64,000 bases of DNA from CAILZL01 sp050181835 (GCA_050181835.1 JBFXCU010000001.1:124001-188000), one strand, 5' to 3'; counted from the first letter of the stretch, positions 38,123 through 47,489 are shown. The notes: generated by a model not told the origin, from the sequence alone. A program made the numbers and translations.

Positions 38123-38435
38123 TCAGGCCAGCGTTTTTAAAACTTGCACCATCTCCAATGCTGCCGTCTGACAAATACTCACCTGCGGGTGTATCAACAA
38201 ACGACTTAACCGACTGGCTGCACGTTGCATCCTGCCTTGTTCAAGGTCGGCAAACACGGCCAGTAACTCACGTACATCCGCAAACAGTAAATATCGGGGG
38301 GGTCAGAGCTTCAAGCTCTGTAAACACGCTACGCATCATCTGTTCAAAGGGCACCAATGCCATAACGTATGGCCGCATCGGTAAGGATCCGCTCCAGACA
38401 CCACCGTACTGTGGCAGGTTCTCATGATAGACCGC
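38123..38435 (-). pseudogene. Unidentified ORF broken in a run of seven G/C
   Basis: Two minus-strand frames abut at a run of seven G on the plus strand (38296-38302). Upstream: LPQYGGVWSGSLPMRPYVMA, then LVPFEQMMRSVFTELEALT. Downstream: YLLFADVRELLAVFADLEQG, then a basic helix and stop at 38123. With six bases in the run the frames join into one protein-like product of about 83-100 residues. The break may be decay, a sequencing error or slippage. Family unknown. Nothing convincing was seen in 37954-38122. Confidence 0.45.
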
Positions 38436-38533
38436 CTAAACGCGTATCGACCAGAGTAACGAATGCTCAAGCTAGAGTAATTCCAATGCTGCGCAGGGGT
38501 TATACGTATCCATCGAAGTGACAGTTATTTACT

Positions 38534-38746
38534 TTATGAGTGGCGGTGAGCTGCGAGCCCTCCATGCAGAGAAGGCGATTCACCGCGATTCAACAGCGCA
38601 TTGCCCACATGGGTACGTTCGGCTTCCGGAATGTCGCGTAGCGAAGTCTGAATGCGTTGCATCACCGCTTGCAACTGTGCCAAGTGCAGTTCATGCCTTG
38701 TACCATCCACGATACGAGTAATGCATTGCGAAGCCGAGTCACGCAT
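38534..38746 (-). CDS. Small hypothetical downstream of hemP
   Basis: 70 residues, soluble, helical (DGTRHELHLAQLQAVMQRIQ, then TSLRDIPEAERTHVGNALL), with no signal peptide. GGAG lies seven bases before the ATG, supporting translation. It follows the hemP-like gene by about 80 bases on the same strand and may be cotranscribed with it. I do not recognise it, and it could be a shortened gene. Confidence 0.4.
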   Translation of the reverse strand: MRDSASQCITRIVDGTRHELHLAQLQAVMQRIQTSLRDIPEAERTHVGNALLNRGESPSLHGGLAAHRHS

Positions 38747-38824
38747 GCCGGTCTCCAGTCTGAAACTGAAAGAGCTGGCAGGTTTCCTGCTGCGTCAAGG
38801 CAGGGTAGCTGGCTGGAGTCGCGA

Positions 38825-39025
38825 CTACTTGGTCAAGATCAGCTTGTTGGCCTGAGTAATCCGCAAACGATAGGTGGAGCCCGCATGTTCGATTAGCACT
38901 TCTCGTTGCTTGCCAAATAGAGCCACCGAATGAAAACAGCGCAACTGAGAAATACAACTGACGCTGTGCCGTGGGTCATCCAGCGTCTGGGGAATCGTCA
39001 CACTTGTTTGCGCCTCGGGCTTCAT
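38825..39025 (-). CDS. hemP: Hemin uptake protein HemP
   Basis: 66 residues. The C-terminal half carries the HemP signature: LFGKQREVLIEHAGSTYRLR, ending ITQANKLILTK. HemP proteins are small regulators or accessories of haem uptake. The ATG has no clear ribosome site, but a Fur-like palindrome lies immediately upstream. No haem receptor or HmuTUV genes are adjacent, which is unusual. Confidence 0.75.
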   Translation of the reverse strand: MKPEAQTSVTIPQTLDDPRHSVSCISQLRCFHSVALFGKQREVLIEHAGSTYRLRITQANKLILTK

Positions 39026-39240
39026 GGATACAAATAATAACGATTCTTATTTGCATTGCAAGGAGAATGTTTTGGGGGTAATGAGCGCCGGACGCAATTA
39101 CTCCTGCGTCGGATGACCACGCACCAGACCAATTCGGTAGCCGCTGGTTGAGTAGCCACCGATTCTCGCTGCCCATAGGCTGCAAACAGGCTGACGCTAA
39201 AAACCAATACCAGTTGCCGCATAATTTTTATTGCAGCCAT
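39022..39240 (-). pseudogene. Possible remnant with a signal-peptide-like start
   Basis: The frame opens with MRQLVLVFSVSLFAAYGQRE, resembling a signal peptide, then turns into Arg/Cys/Pro-rich sequence unlike a mature protein. In another frame, GLVRGHPTQE followed by a stop looks like a gene end. Probably a damaged exported-protein gene just upstream of hemP. Confidence 0.22.
39031..39053. promoter_or_regulatory. Fur-like box upstream of hemP
   Basis: An interrupted palindrome: CAAATAA, nine bases, TTATTTG. Minus-strand core AATAAGAATCGTTATTATTT resembles the Fur consensus. It ends six bases before the hemP start codon. Confidence 0.55.
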
Positions 39241-39360
39241 ACCCGCCTAAATAGTTTTCTAATAATGCGTTGTTAAGACTGAACTACCATCGTGAATGCA
39301 ACGCTAATAAGTTCGCGCAGCGCGACTCACTAAGACCTGCGGCCACGGACCAAGTGGAAA

Positions 39361-39688
39361 CTAACGATCTTCTTTGCTGGTATTAGTTTGCGCGCCCTGC
39401 CCAACCAGCAGTGCGCGTGAATCAGTCGTCGCTATCGGTTTGGAGTTAATGTCCTTGGCGATTTGATAAGCTCGCACGACTGCTGGACTTTGAAAATATT
39501 CACCACCACGATGCGGTACGATAACCCGCTCTCCTCAAGAAACATCTTAGTTTTGTGGCCGTTGAGCGTAGCGCAGATGGTTCAGAACAGCCTTCTCTGA
39601 TGATAGTTTCTGGCGGTTGTGCCTGCCGGTTAGTCTGGACGACCTCAGCAAGCAGTCGCGGGCAGCTGCCCTGTCCACCTGCACCCAC
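39361..39688 (-). pseudogene. Possible frameshifted remnant
   Basis: Two overlapping minus-strand frames look protein-like in succession: GAGGQGSCPRLLAEVVQTNR in the first, and ERVIVPHRGGEYFQSPAVVR with AYQIAKDINSKPIATTDSRA in the second, ending at TAG 39361. A frame change near 39500-39535 is needed. No family recognised. The rest of 39241-39767 shows nothing else. Confidence 0.28.
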
Positions 39689-39767
39689 AATACGTCAAGG
39701 CACATCGCGTTGAAGCGTTTACACTAGCATCTTATCTTTACACCAAAAACACAGACACTGAGCGCGC

Positions 39768-40622
39768 GTGAACTATCGTCATTCCTTCCATGCTGGCAAT
39801 TTCGCCGATGTACACAAGCACCTTACCTTGTTGGCGGTGCTCGATTACTTGCTGCAAAAGCCCAAGCCATTTTTGTATTTGGACACCCATGCCGGTCGGG
39901 GTGAATATGACCTACGTAGCGATGACGCCATACGTAGTAACGAATGGCAGCAGGGTATTGGCCGTATCTTCACGGCACAGCTCGCCTCACCGCTACTCAA
40001 ACGCTATGTCGAGGTCATCCACAAGGCACAACAAGGCGCAGGCAAGTTGCATTGTTATCCTGGCTCACCGCTCATCGCCGCACATGTGCTGCGTGATACC
40101 GACCGGCGCGTGTTCGTGGAAAAACAGGCAGAGGAATGCGTGGCACTACGCAAACTACTGCGCCAACCACAGCATCACATTAGCAACACCACCGTGGACG
40201 ATGGTGATGGCTATCACGCACTGAGTGCCTACCTGCCACCTCGAGAAAAGCGCGGCGTGGTGTTGATTGATGCGCCGTTTGAAGAAGCCGATGAGTTCAA
40301 GCAACTGGAATACGCTCTGATACAGGCCGCAGAACGTTGGCCTACCGGCGTCTATTGCTTGTGGTATCCGATTAAATCTGGTGGGCTGGTTAATCCGTTT
40401 TACGCAGGGCTGAAGCGCAGCGGCTTACGCAATTTGTTGCGGGCCGAATTATTGGTTCGCCCCGCCGATACGCCACTGGGGCTAAATGGTTCAGGCATGT
40501 TGATCATGAACCCGCCTTGGCAACTAGACAGCAATTTACGCACTGCTTATGCGGAATTACTGCCTATTCTCGCGCCTGAAGCAACTGGCAGCCTGCGCGT
40601 AGAATGGCTGGCGCGGGAATAA
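39768..40622 (+). CDS. rlmJ: 23S rRNA (adenine2030-N6)-methyltransferase RlmJ
   Basis: 284 residues. Opens with NYRHSFHAGNFADVHKH, diagnostic of RlmJ, and carries LDTHAGRGEYDL for SAM binding. The catalytic motif is DAPFE (Asp168) rather than the usual DPP(F/Y)E. Methylates 23S rRNA before ribosome assembly. GTG start. The DAP variant deserves notice but the rest is intact. Confidence 0.92.
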   Translation: MNYRHSFHAGNFADVHKHLTLLAVLDYLLQKPKPFLYLDTHAGRGEYDLRSDDAIRSNEWQQGIGRIFTAQLASPLLKRYVEVIHKAQQGAGKLHCYPGSPLIAAHVLRDTDRRVFVEKQAEECVALRKLLRQPQHHISNTTVDDGDGYHALSAYLPPREKRGVVLIDAPFEEADEFKQLEYALIQAAERWPTGVYCLWYPIKSGGLVNPFYAGLKRSGLRNLLRAELLVRPADTPLGLNGSGMLIMNPPWQLDSNLRTAYAELLPILAPEATGSLRVEWLARE

Positions 40623-40696
40623 GCGACCTGGCTGGCAGATTTTTCAGCCGCCAATAGCTAAGGTACAACCCTGAAATTTTGTTTTAATAATTACTT

Positions 40697-41710
40697 ATGA
40701 GTCAATCATCCAAAACCAGCCAGCAACCCATGGCTGTCCGCATGCGCCGGATGCGGCGTGATGAGTTTTCGCGGCGCATGATGCGTGAAACCACACTGAC
40801 ACCCGCAAACCTCATCTGGCCAGTATTTGTCGTTGACGGTAACAATCAGCGCGTTGCCGTACCCTCAATGCCAAGTGTAGAACGGCTAAGCATTGATGAG
40901 CTGCTGCGCGATGCAGAACAAGCCTTGCAACTCGGCATACCCGCCGTAGCACTGTTTCCGGTCACGGAGGCTGCGGCTAAAAGCGATGATGGCCGCGCCG
41001 CATGGGATGCGAACGGTTTGGCACAGCGCGCCGTGCGCGCCTTGAAAAAGCAGCTGCCCGAATTGGGTGTGATCACTGACGTAGCACTGGATCCATTTAC
41101 CACCCATGGTCAGGATGGCCTGACTGATGCCAGCGGCTATGTGCTGAATGATGCAACCGTTGCTGCACTAGTGAAACAAGCGCTTTCACATGCCGAAGCC
41201 GGTGCCGATATTGTCGCACCCAGCGACATGATGGATGGTCGCATTGGTGCCATACGTAGTGCACTGGAAAACGCAGGGCATATTCATACCCGCATCCTGG
41301 CTTACTCAGCCAAATACGCCTCCAGTTTCTACGGCCCGTTTCGCGATGCGGTGGGCTCAGCAGTGAGCCTCGGCAAGGGCAACAAAAACAGCTATCAGAT
41401 GGATCCTGCTAATAGCGATGAAGCCATGCGTGAAGTCGCGCTGGATCTGGAAGAAGGTGCCGACATGGTAATGGTCAAGCCAGCATTACCATACTTGGAT
41501 ATCGTCAGCCGAGTTAAACAGGAGTTTGGTGTGCCTACTTACGCATATCAAGTTAGTGGTGAATATGCCATGTTGATGGCCGCTGCAGGTAACGGCTGGC
41601 TGAATGAACGTGAAGCCGCGCTGGAATCACTGCTAGCCATACGCCGCGCAGGTGCCGATGGCATTCTCACTTACTTCGCCAAACGAGCCGCGACCTGGCT
41701 ACGTGAATAA
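40697..41710 (+). CDS. hemB: Delta-aminolevulinic acid dehydratase
   Basis: 337 residues. Condenses two 5-aminolevulinate molecules to porphobilinogen in haem synthesis. Active-site lysines lie in AYSAKYASSFYGPFRDA and MVMVKPALPYLD. The metal loop DVALDPFTTHGQDG lacks the zinc cysteines, marking the magnesium-type enzyme. Followed 22 bases later by aroE. Confidence 0.96.
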   Translation: MSQSSKTSQQPMAVRMRRMRRDEFSRRMMRETTLTPANLIWPVFVVDGNNQRVAVPSMPSVERLSIDELLRDAEQALQLGIPAVALFPVTEAAAKSDDGRAAWDANGLAQRAVRALKKQLPELGVITDVALDPFTTHGQDGLTDASGYVLNDATVAALVKQALSHAEAGADIVAPSDMMDGRIGAIRSALENAGHIHTRILAYSAKYASSFYGPFRDAVGSAVSLGKGNKNSYQMDPANSDEAMREVALDLEEGADMVMVKPALPYLDIVSRVKQEFGVPTYAYQVSGEYAMLMAAAGNGWLNEREAALESLLAIRRAGADGILTYFAKRAATWLRE

Positions 41711-41732
41711 TAATATTGCAGGGAGGGTCACA

Positions 41733-42587
41733 ATGAATAACGACACCACAGATGATCGATATGCAGTCGTCGGCTATCCGATCAAACAAAGCCGATCACC
41801 TTTCATTCACAGCATGTTTGCCAGACAAACCGGCCAACAACTGAAGTACCAGTTACTGGAAGTTGCCCCTGAGTATTTTGTGACTGAAACCAGACGGTTC
41901 TTTGCGGAAGGTGGCAAGGGATTGAACGTTACCTCACCACACAAACAAGCCATGTTCGACTTGGTGAAGTACCGCACGCCGCGCGCAGACTTCGCCGGCG
42001 CTGTGAACACTGTCATGCAGACGCCGGATGGCGAGCTATTAGGCGACACCACTGATGGCGTCGGGCTACTCAAAGACCTACGCAGTAATCTCAACTTTGA
42101 GTTGAAAGACAAGCGTATTTTGCTGCTTGGCGCAGGAGGTGCAGCACGCGGCGTCATCGCCCCTTTGCTGCAACAACAACCCCAGCAATTAGTGATCGCT
42201 AATCGCAATGTTGATCGTGCAACACAATTAGTCACTGAGTTTCAAAAGCTTGGCTCACTCACGGCCATGAGCTTTACAGACATCGGTGTACAGGCATTCG
42301 ATCTGATTATTAACGCCACTTCAGCCAGTCTGCACGGCGAAATGCCACCACTGCCCACGAACATTGTTGACGAGAAAACGCTGTGCTATGACATGGCATA
42401 CGGCAAGGGTGACACTGTCTTCACTCATTGGGCCAAGCGACTCGGTGCCGCGCGAGCAGTACTGGGCTGGGGCATGCTAGTGGAACAGGCTGCTGAATCA
42501 TTCTTTCTATGGCGCGGCGTGCGACCAGATACCACACCAGTACTGCTGGCCTTACAGAATCCACCCGCACTCAGCACTGTGGACTAA
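41733..42587 (+). CDS. aroE: Shikimate dehydrogenase
   Basis: 284 residues. NADPH-dependent step of aromatic amino acid synthesis. Motifs: GYPIKQSRSPFIHSMF (shikimate serines), NVTSPHKQ (catalytic Lys), LLGAGGAARGV (NADP loop), then ANRNVDRA. GGGAGGG precedes ATG 41733. Its last four bases overlap the end of the convergent plsB gene. Confidence 0.96.
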   Translation: MNNDTTDDRYAVVGYPIKQSRSPFIHSMFARQTGQQLKYQLLEVAPEYFVTETRRFFAEGGKGLNVTSPHKQAMFDLVKYRTPRADFAGAVNTVMQTPDGELLGDTTDGVGLLKDLRSNLNFELKDKRILLLGAGGAARGVIAPLLQQQPQQLVIANRNVDRATQLVTEFQKLGSLTAMSFTDIGVQAFDLIINATSASLHGEMPPLPTNIVDEKTLCYDMAYGKGDTVFTHWAKRLGAARAVLGWGMLVEQAAESFFLWRGVRPDTTPVLLALQNPPALSTVD

Positions 42588-45031
42588 CGATGCGTGACTT
42601 GCAGGATGCTGTTACGAATTTGTTCGTGCAGCACCAGCTCTGCATCATCAGCCACCGCGACCAGCATATCGGTATAGGTCAGCCGTCCTTCAGCATTGAT
42701 ACCCAGCACGCTGCGTTTCCGCAGCAGATCAAAGAAGTTCTTAAACAAACCTTGATCAAAGAACTCAGGTGAGTTGAGCTCATACAGCAGCGATATACGC
42801 TGCGCCATCAAAAAACATTGGCGCTCCAGAGCCGCTTGACTGACCCGACCACTCCCTGCCTTGAGCAATAGCGCGACCGCCAAGTAGTAGCGCTCAATGA
42901 TCTGCATACTCAGCTGCCCCAGCAACGATAATTGCACCGCCGCAGCCGTGTCCACGGCTGGCCTGAACCAGCTAGCCCCATCATCATGACTAATCAACAA
43001 GCCATGCTCTGCCATATCTTTTATCAACGCATTCACTACATCTGGTAACGCCACCTCATCCCAACGCAAGAACAACTCATCACAGAGGTAGGGATAGATG
43101 CGCCATGCGAGTCGCTGTATATCTTCGGTACGCACTTGACGATTATTCTGAAAACAACTGGCGATGGCTGAAGGCAACACCATTAGATGCAGGGTGTTAT
43201 TGCGAAAATATGTGACTTGAATGGCATTGGCTTCAGTCATGCTTAGCACATCACCCATCTCATGGGAATTACGCTGCAACAAGCGCATACGCTCGGCATA
43301 AGCAATGACTTCAACTGCACTCATGTCAGTCACCCCTATCAACGCAGAGTAGGGGGTACTGCGCAACAAGGCAGCATACAAATTTAATTGTCGCACCAAG
43401 TCCGCCTCAAGCAGAGCATGCTTCGGTGTTGCCAGCAATACCAAAGCAAGCAAATTAATGGGTGTCACATAGGCTGCATCATTGATGTTGCGCATGATGC
43501 GCAGCGACAGATCATCAACTAGCGGACTCAACCAAGTTGGCTTGTCTTGTACGGCTTCGTCACGCCACTCAGAGGCGTACCGATCAAGCATGGCATCAAG
43601 ATGGATGGGTTCGCCGATGCTGACATGCACTTTGCCGAAACTCTGCCGCAGTGTAGGCAATACTTTAAGCATACCCAGCACGGTTTCTTTCTGCTTTGGC
43701 TGTCCAGATAACTCGCTGAGGTATGTGTTTCCCTCAACGACACGCTCATAGCCAAAATAGACTGGCACAAACACCACCGGGCGGCGTGGGTTACGCAAGT
43801 AACTACGCACCGTAATAGTCAGCGCACCCGTTTTTGGTGGCAACAATCGACCAGTACGACTACGCCCACCTTCAATGAAATATTCCAGTGGATGACCGCG
43901 TTCCATCATCAAGCCTAGGTACTTGGTAAACACCGCACTGTAGAGGGCGTTACCTGTAAAACTTCGGCGGATAAAAAACGCCCCGCCCTTACGCAACACG
44001 CTGCCCAATACCGGTAAATTGAGATTCACACCAGCAGCCACATGCGGCACAGCATAACCGCTGCTGTAGATCACATAGGAAAGCAGCAAATAATCCAAGT
44101 GGCTACGGTGACAAGGCACATAGATGACCTCATTAGTATCGATGACAGCCTGCAGCTGTTCCAGATGATGCAGCTCCACGCCATCGTACAAGCGATTCCA
44201 TACCCGCCGAAACAGTCTTGCCAGCAGACTGACCGTGACATGGGAATAATCAGAGGCAATTTCGCCCACATATTTTTGGGCCGCTTGCAACGCCTGCTTG
44301 CGAGTCAAGTTTTTGCTACGCATTTCTGCGTGCATTGCCTGCCGTACGCTGCTGGCACGTAACACCTGCGCAGCTATCGTACTATGGCTGGCAATTTCCG
44401 GGCCGATAATGGCGGCACGCTGCCGATAAAACAGATTGCGACAAGTGCGTGCGACACGGCGAGTCGCCACCGCCGGATTAGTAGCATCGCCCATCATGCT
44501 ACGCAGTGACACCGGCTCACCAACTTGAATCAACAGGCTGCGGCCGTTGATGACGGTTGCCAAGAAACGATGCAGTTTGCTACTAGTGGCCCATGACTCT
44601 GCCCACGTACCGGACAACAACAGACGCCAACCCGATGCGCTCCGATCAGGCGCTCTGCCCCAGAACAGACTGATCGGCAGAAGATCAACTTCATGCTGGG
44701 CATCGCCAGTAGTAATCGAGTTAAACTCTGCCGCTACCAACTGCCGCAAACCATCAGGCGTGCGACTATCCAAGCGCGTACCCAACAGACCGACCCATCG
44801 TTGCAGATTGATCGGATATCCATCAGGCATTATCACTTGCCGCTGACTGAACACTTGCTGCCATGGTGGCTGTTGCAACAACTGAATCAGTAGTTGCCGA
44901 TCAAAAGCCGCATCGGTTGGAAGCATCAGACATAGTGGTCGCTCACCAACGGTCAATCGTTCAGTGATTTGTGCTGGCAGGACCCGTGGTCTAACCCAGC
45001 ACTGCAGCCATAGTGAAGTCAGGAATGACAT
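42584..45031 (-). CDS. plsB: Glycerol-3-phosphate acyltransferase PlsB
   Basis: 815 residues, matching long gammaproteobacterial PlsB. First acylation in phospholipid synthesis, membrane-associated. Acyltransferase blocks: HRSHLDYLLL (HX4D), GGAFFIRRSF, FIEGGRSRTGR and FVPVYFGYE. ATG 45031 is chosen over an upstream TTG; the ribosome site is weak. It follows a hydrolase-lipoprotein pair on the same strand by 48 bases. Confidence 0.96.
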   Translation of the reverse strand: MSFLTSLWLQCWVRPRVLPAQITERLTVGERPLCLMLPTDAAFDRQLLIQLLQQPPWQQVFSQRQVIMPDGYPINLQRWVGLLGTRLDSRTPDGLRQLVAAEFNSITTGDAQHEVDLLPISLFWGRAPDRSASGWRLLLSGTWAESWATSSKLHRFLATVINGRSLLIQVGEPVSLRSMMGDATNPAVATRRVARTCRNLFYRQRAAIIGPEIASHSTIAAQVLRASSVRQAMHAEMRSKNLTRKQALQAAQKYVGEIASDYSHVTVSLLARLFRRVWNRLYDGVELHHLEQLQAVIDTNEVIYVPCHRSHLDYLLLSYVIYSSGYAVPHVAAGVNLNLPVLGSVLRKGGAFFIRRSFTGNALYSAVFTKYLGLMMERGHPLEYFIEGGRSRTGRLLPPKTGALTITVRSYLRNPRRPVVFVPVYFGYERVVEGNTYLSELSGQPKQKETVLGMLKVLPTLRQSFGKVHVSIGEPIHLDAMLDRYASEWRDEAVQDKPTWLSPLVDDLSLRIMRNINDAAYVTPINLLALVLLATPKHALLEADLVRQLNLYAALLRSTPYSALIGVTDMSAVEVIAYAERMRLLQRNSHEMGDVLSMTEANAIQVTYFRNNTLHLMVLPSAIASCFQNNRQVRTEDIQRLAWRIYPYLCDELFLRWDEVALPDVVNALIKDMAEHGLLISHDDGASWFRPAVDTAAAVQLSLLGQLSMQIIERYYLAVALLLKAGSGRVSQAALERQCFLMAQRISLLYELNSPEFFDQGLFKNFFDLLRKRSVLGINAEGRLTYTDMLVAVADDAELVLHEQIRNSILQVTHR

Positions 45032-45078
45032 ATGACACTCAAGCAATCACAAATACACTCAGCAGCCAAGTACATACG

Positions 45079-45306
45079 TCATTCACTAGGATGTTCAGCA
45101 GCATCAATAGCTGCATTGGTATTATTTAGCCCTTGCTGTAGCGTGTCCTGTACAGCGCGAGCCTTGTTCAGATCATCAATTAGTGGCGCCACCACGTCAG
45201 AATTCTGCTGCATGACAGACTGTTGGTCAGCCGCATGATCGGCGGTGCCACAGCCAGATACACTCAGCGCCAACGTTACAACCAACAGCGGCCATCGCAC
45301 ATTCAT
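45079..45306 (-). CDS. Small lipoprotein, function unknown
   Basis: 75 residues. Lipoprotein signal with lipobox VSGC at residue 19, then a helical Gln/Asp/Asn/Ala-rich segment (LIDDLNKARAVQDTLQQGLN). Its ATG overlaps the stop of the upstream hydrolase gene (ATGA), so translation is probably coupled. Not recognised further. Confidence 0.65.
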   Translation of the reverse strand: MNVRWPLLVVTLALSVSGCGTADHAADQQSVMQQNSDVVAPLIDDLNKARAVQDTLQQGLNNTNAAIDAAEHPSE

Positions 45307-45809
45307 TTGATCTCCCGTAAAAATAATTGGAAGTAAGCCACTATCTGCTCAATGTGACTCAACATACGATGGTCAGCATCAATCACCTGCAAACAAGCAT
45401 GATGCTCACCGGCGTAACGAATACTGTTTACCACTGGCACCACATCATCTCGCCAGCCATGCACGATACTAATCGGGCATGCGGCAGGCTGCGGCGTGTA
45501 TTGCTCATAGCCAGGCATGTAAAACGCAGGGGCAAGCAAAAACAAACCGCGCGCAGCAAGCTCTTGAGATGCCGCCGTCGCCACATGCCCGCCCAAACTT
45601 GAACCCACCAATATCGGCATGGCCATAGCTTGGCTACGACCAAACTCAAGCAGGCATGCCACCCGCACGGTGGGGTCATCAATGCCACGATAGTCGACCG
45701 ATTCGGTACGGTAACCCATGTCGCGTGCTGCTGCCGCCATGGCCATGATCTTGCCACCCCAAGGTTCACTATCCTTGCCATGCGAGAAAATCACCACGGG
45801 TTCAGTCAT
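45303..45809 (-). CDS. Alpha/beta hydrolase, UPF0227/dienelactone-like
   Basis: 168 residues. Compact alpha/beta hydrolase: FSHGKDSEPWGGK (oxyanion region), nucleophile elbow GSSLGGH, acid in HGWRDDVVP and histidine in DADHRML. No signal peptide, so cytosolic. Substrate unknown. Probably cotranscribed with the lipoprotein and plsB. Confidence 0.75.
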   Translation of the reverse strand: MTEPVVIFSHGKDSEPWGGKIMAMAAAARDMGYRTESVDYRGIDDPTVRVACLLEFGRSQAMAMPILVGSSLGGHVATAASQELAARGLFLLAPAFYMPGYEQYTPQPAACPISIVHGWRDDVVPVVNSIRYAGEHHACLQVIDADHRMLSHIEQIVAYFQLFLREIK

Positions 45810-45887
45810 GTAGGAGCCTGCATCGTCATCATGTCGGCAAGTGTACGCAGGTCATTATGTGAGTAACAGCGGTGTCAGTCGTCCACG

Positions 45888-47489
45888 TCAACGCAAGGCC
45901 AGCAACGCGGTACTGCCCAACTCAACATCCTCGAAATTACTGGGCGTCTCGTAACGGTTGACGGCCACGATGCGAGTGCCACTGCCCAGCAAGGAATGGT
46001 GCAACATGAAAGTGTGGTATTGCTCGGCGTGTAAGCTGGCAAAGCCGACCAGAATATTGACACCGGCGGCGGCATCCGGCGCGATGGCGTTGATTCGTTC
46101 ATCACAAATCACGAAAAATTCCTGCCCCCGATGCGCATTGGCAAACGCTCCCAGCGCCACCAGCTCATGTAAAAACCCATTCACCTGTCGCACCAGCCGC
46201 GACCACAAGGCACGGCCCGGGCTGGCGAGTAACACCCAACGTGTGTTGCGTTGTAGATTGCCCATGACATGCAATGCAAAGCGACGTGCACCTAAATAGC
46301 TCCAGTCGGCGGTAGCACTGGTACTGCCCGCCAATGTACGACGCAACAAATTTATCGGTGAGGCGCGGCGAATAGATTGCAAGCTATTGATGCCCAGCGC
46401 TGCCAATCGCCACCGATCCAGCTCCGACAATTCAAACTGCAAGCGCAATCCGGGCCGTAGCAACAACTCTACTTCCTGCTGTCTGGAATCCCACACCGGG
46501 CGCAGTTCATCAGCATGAGACAACAGGCCAGCCACCGCGCCGCCATTAGCAAACAAGGTGCTACCACCGCGCAGACGATCCACTGCCATCACTCGTGGAA
46601 AAAACATTAATACTTGGTCGGAATTAAAATTTAATGCGCGCATTCCGGACAAAGCGTCACGCACATCCTGCCAGGTCAGTGGCGGATCCATGATCAACAT
46701 GGCGTGATGCTGGCGACAAAACCGCGTCGCCACCAGTAAGGTGCTCAGGCCCACGTCCTGCTTGAAGGTCAGCGGCGGGAAATACAAAAAATCAAATCGC
46801 GGCAGCGACCGCAAGGAAAACATGCCGGTATTTTCAGTAGCCGAACCAATCAAATCATAGTCACTGAGCGGCGCGCCATCATTGCCATTCGGCATGGAAC
46901 TCACATAGCCAATCATTTGCTGGGCATGTTTACCCGGTGTGACATCCGGGCGCTGGATTGGAACTTCACCACGAACTCGCACCAGCTGCGACTCCGCCAG
47001 CACCGTTGCCACAAACCGACTAGTGATCGGGTTGATGGAAATACGCTGATAGGATTCCTGGCTTTCAATATGTTCAGACTGATACTGACGCACCCGCTGT
47101 AGGACTAGATTGAAGTAGTCCTTGTCCTGATCGGCAATATTGTCGTAGTCCACGGAGGCGCGCAGAAACTCGCGGCTACCCACTGCCAGTGCTTCGAGCA
47201 ATAACGACTGCCCACCGCAAGGCAAAGTAATAGTCGCAGGGGCAGCGCCATTGGCCACCCGGACTATCACGGCGCAAGCGCCGCCATGTTCAAAATACTG
47301 TTCCACCGCATAAGACAGGGTACTGGGCTGCCACAAACCGCCGAACACACGCTGATAGTCAGTGAAGCTGGTAATAGTGACGGGGGTATTAATCGGGCCA
47401 CGCAGGCAACGACCGACAAATGCGGTAGTGGTAACAGTTATTGGGTTGGTTTGATTCACGCCAGTGCTTGTATGGGTGCCAATAATCAA
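45888..47489 (-). CDS. Orphan contractile tail-sheath protein
   Basis: 533 residues. Sheath-family landmarks: TTAFVGRCLRGPINTPVTIT and TSFTDYQRVFGG near the N-terminus, YFEHGGACAVIVRVA, a mid-protein LIMDPPLTWQDVRDAL, and a C-terminal RYLGARR-type block (SYLGARRFALHVMGNLQRNT) with FVICDE. The usual N-terminal PGVY(V/I)EE is absent; the frame starts at TTG 47489 and is closed by a stop about six codons upstream. No tube, baseplate, spike or ClpV genes are nearby. Confidence 0.8.
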   Translation of the reverse strand: MIIGTHTSTGVNQTNPITVTTTAFVGRCLRGPINTPVTITSFTDYQRVFGGLWQPSTLSYAVEQYFEHGGACAVIVRVANGAAPATITLPCGGQSLLLEALAVGSREFLRASVDYDNIADQDKDYFNLVLQRVRQYQSEHIESQESYQRISINPITSRFVATVLAESQLVRVRGEVPIQRPDVTPGKHAQQMIGYVSSMPNGNDGAPLSDYDLIGSATENTGMFSLRSLPRFDFLYFPPLTFKQDVGLSTLLVATRFCRQHHAMLIMDPPLTWQDVRDALSGMRALNFNSDQVLMFFPRVMAVDRLRGGSTLFANGGAVAGLLSHADELRPVWDSRQQEVELLLRPGLRLQFELSELDRWRLAALGINSLQSIRRASPINLLRRTLAGSTSATADWSYLGARRFALHVMGNLQRNTRWVLLASPGRALWSRLVRQVNGFLHELVALGAFANAHRGQEFFVICDERINAIAPDAAAGVNILVGFASLHAEQYHTFMLHHSLLGSGTRIVAVNRYETPSNFEDVELGSTALLALR

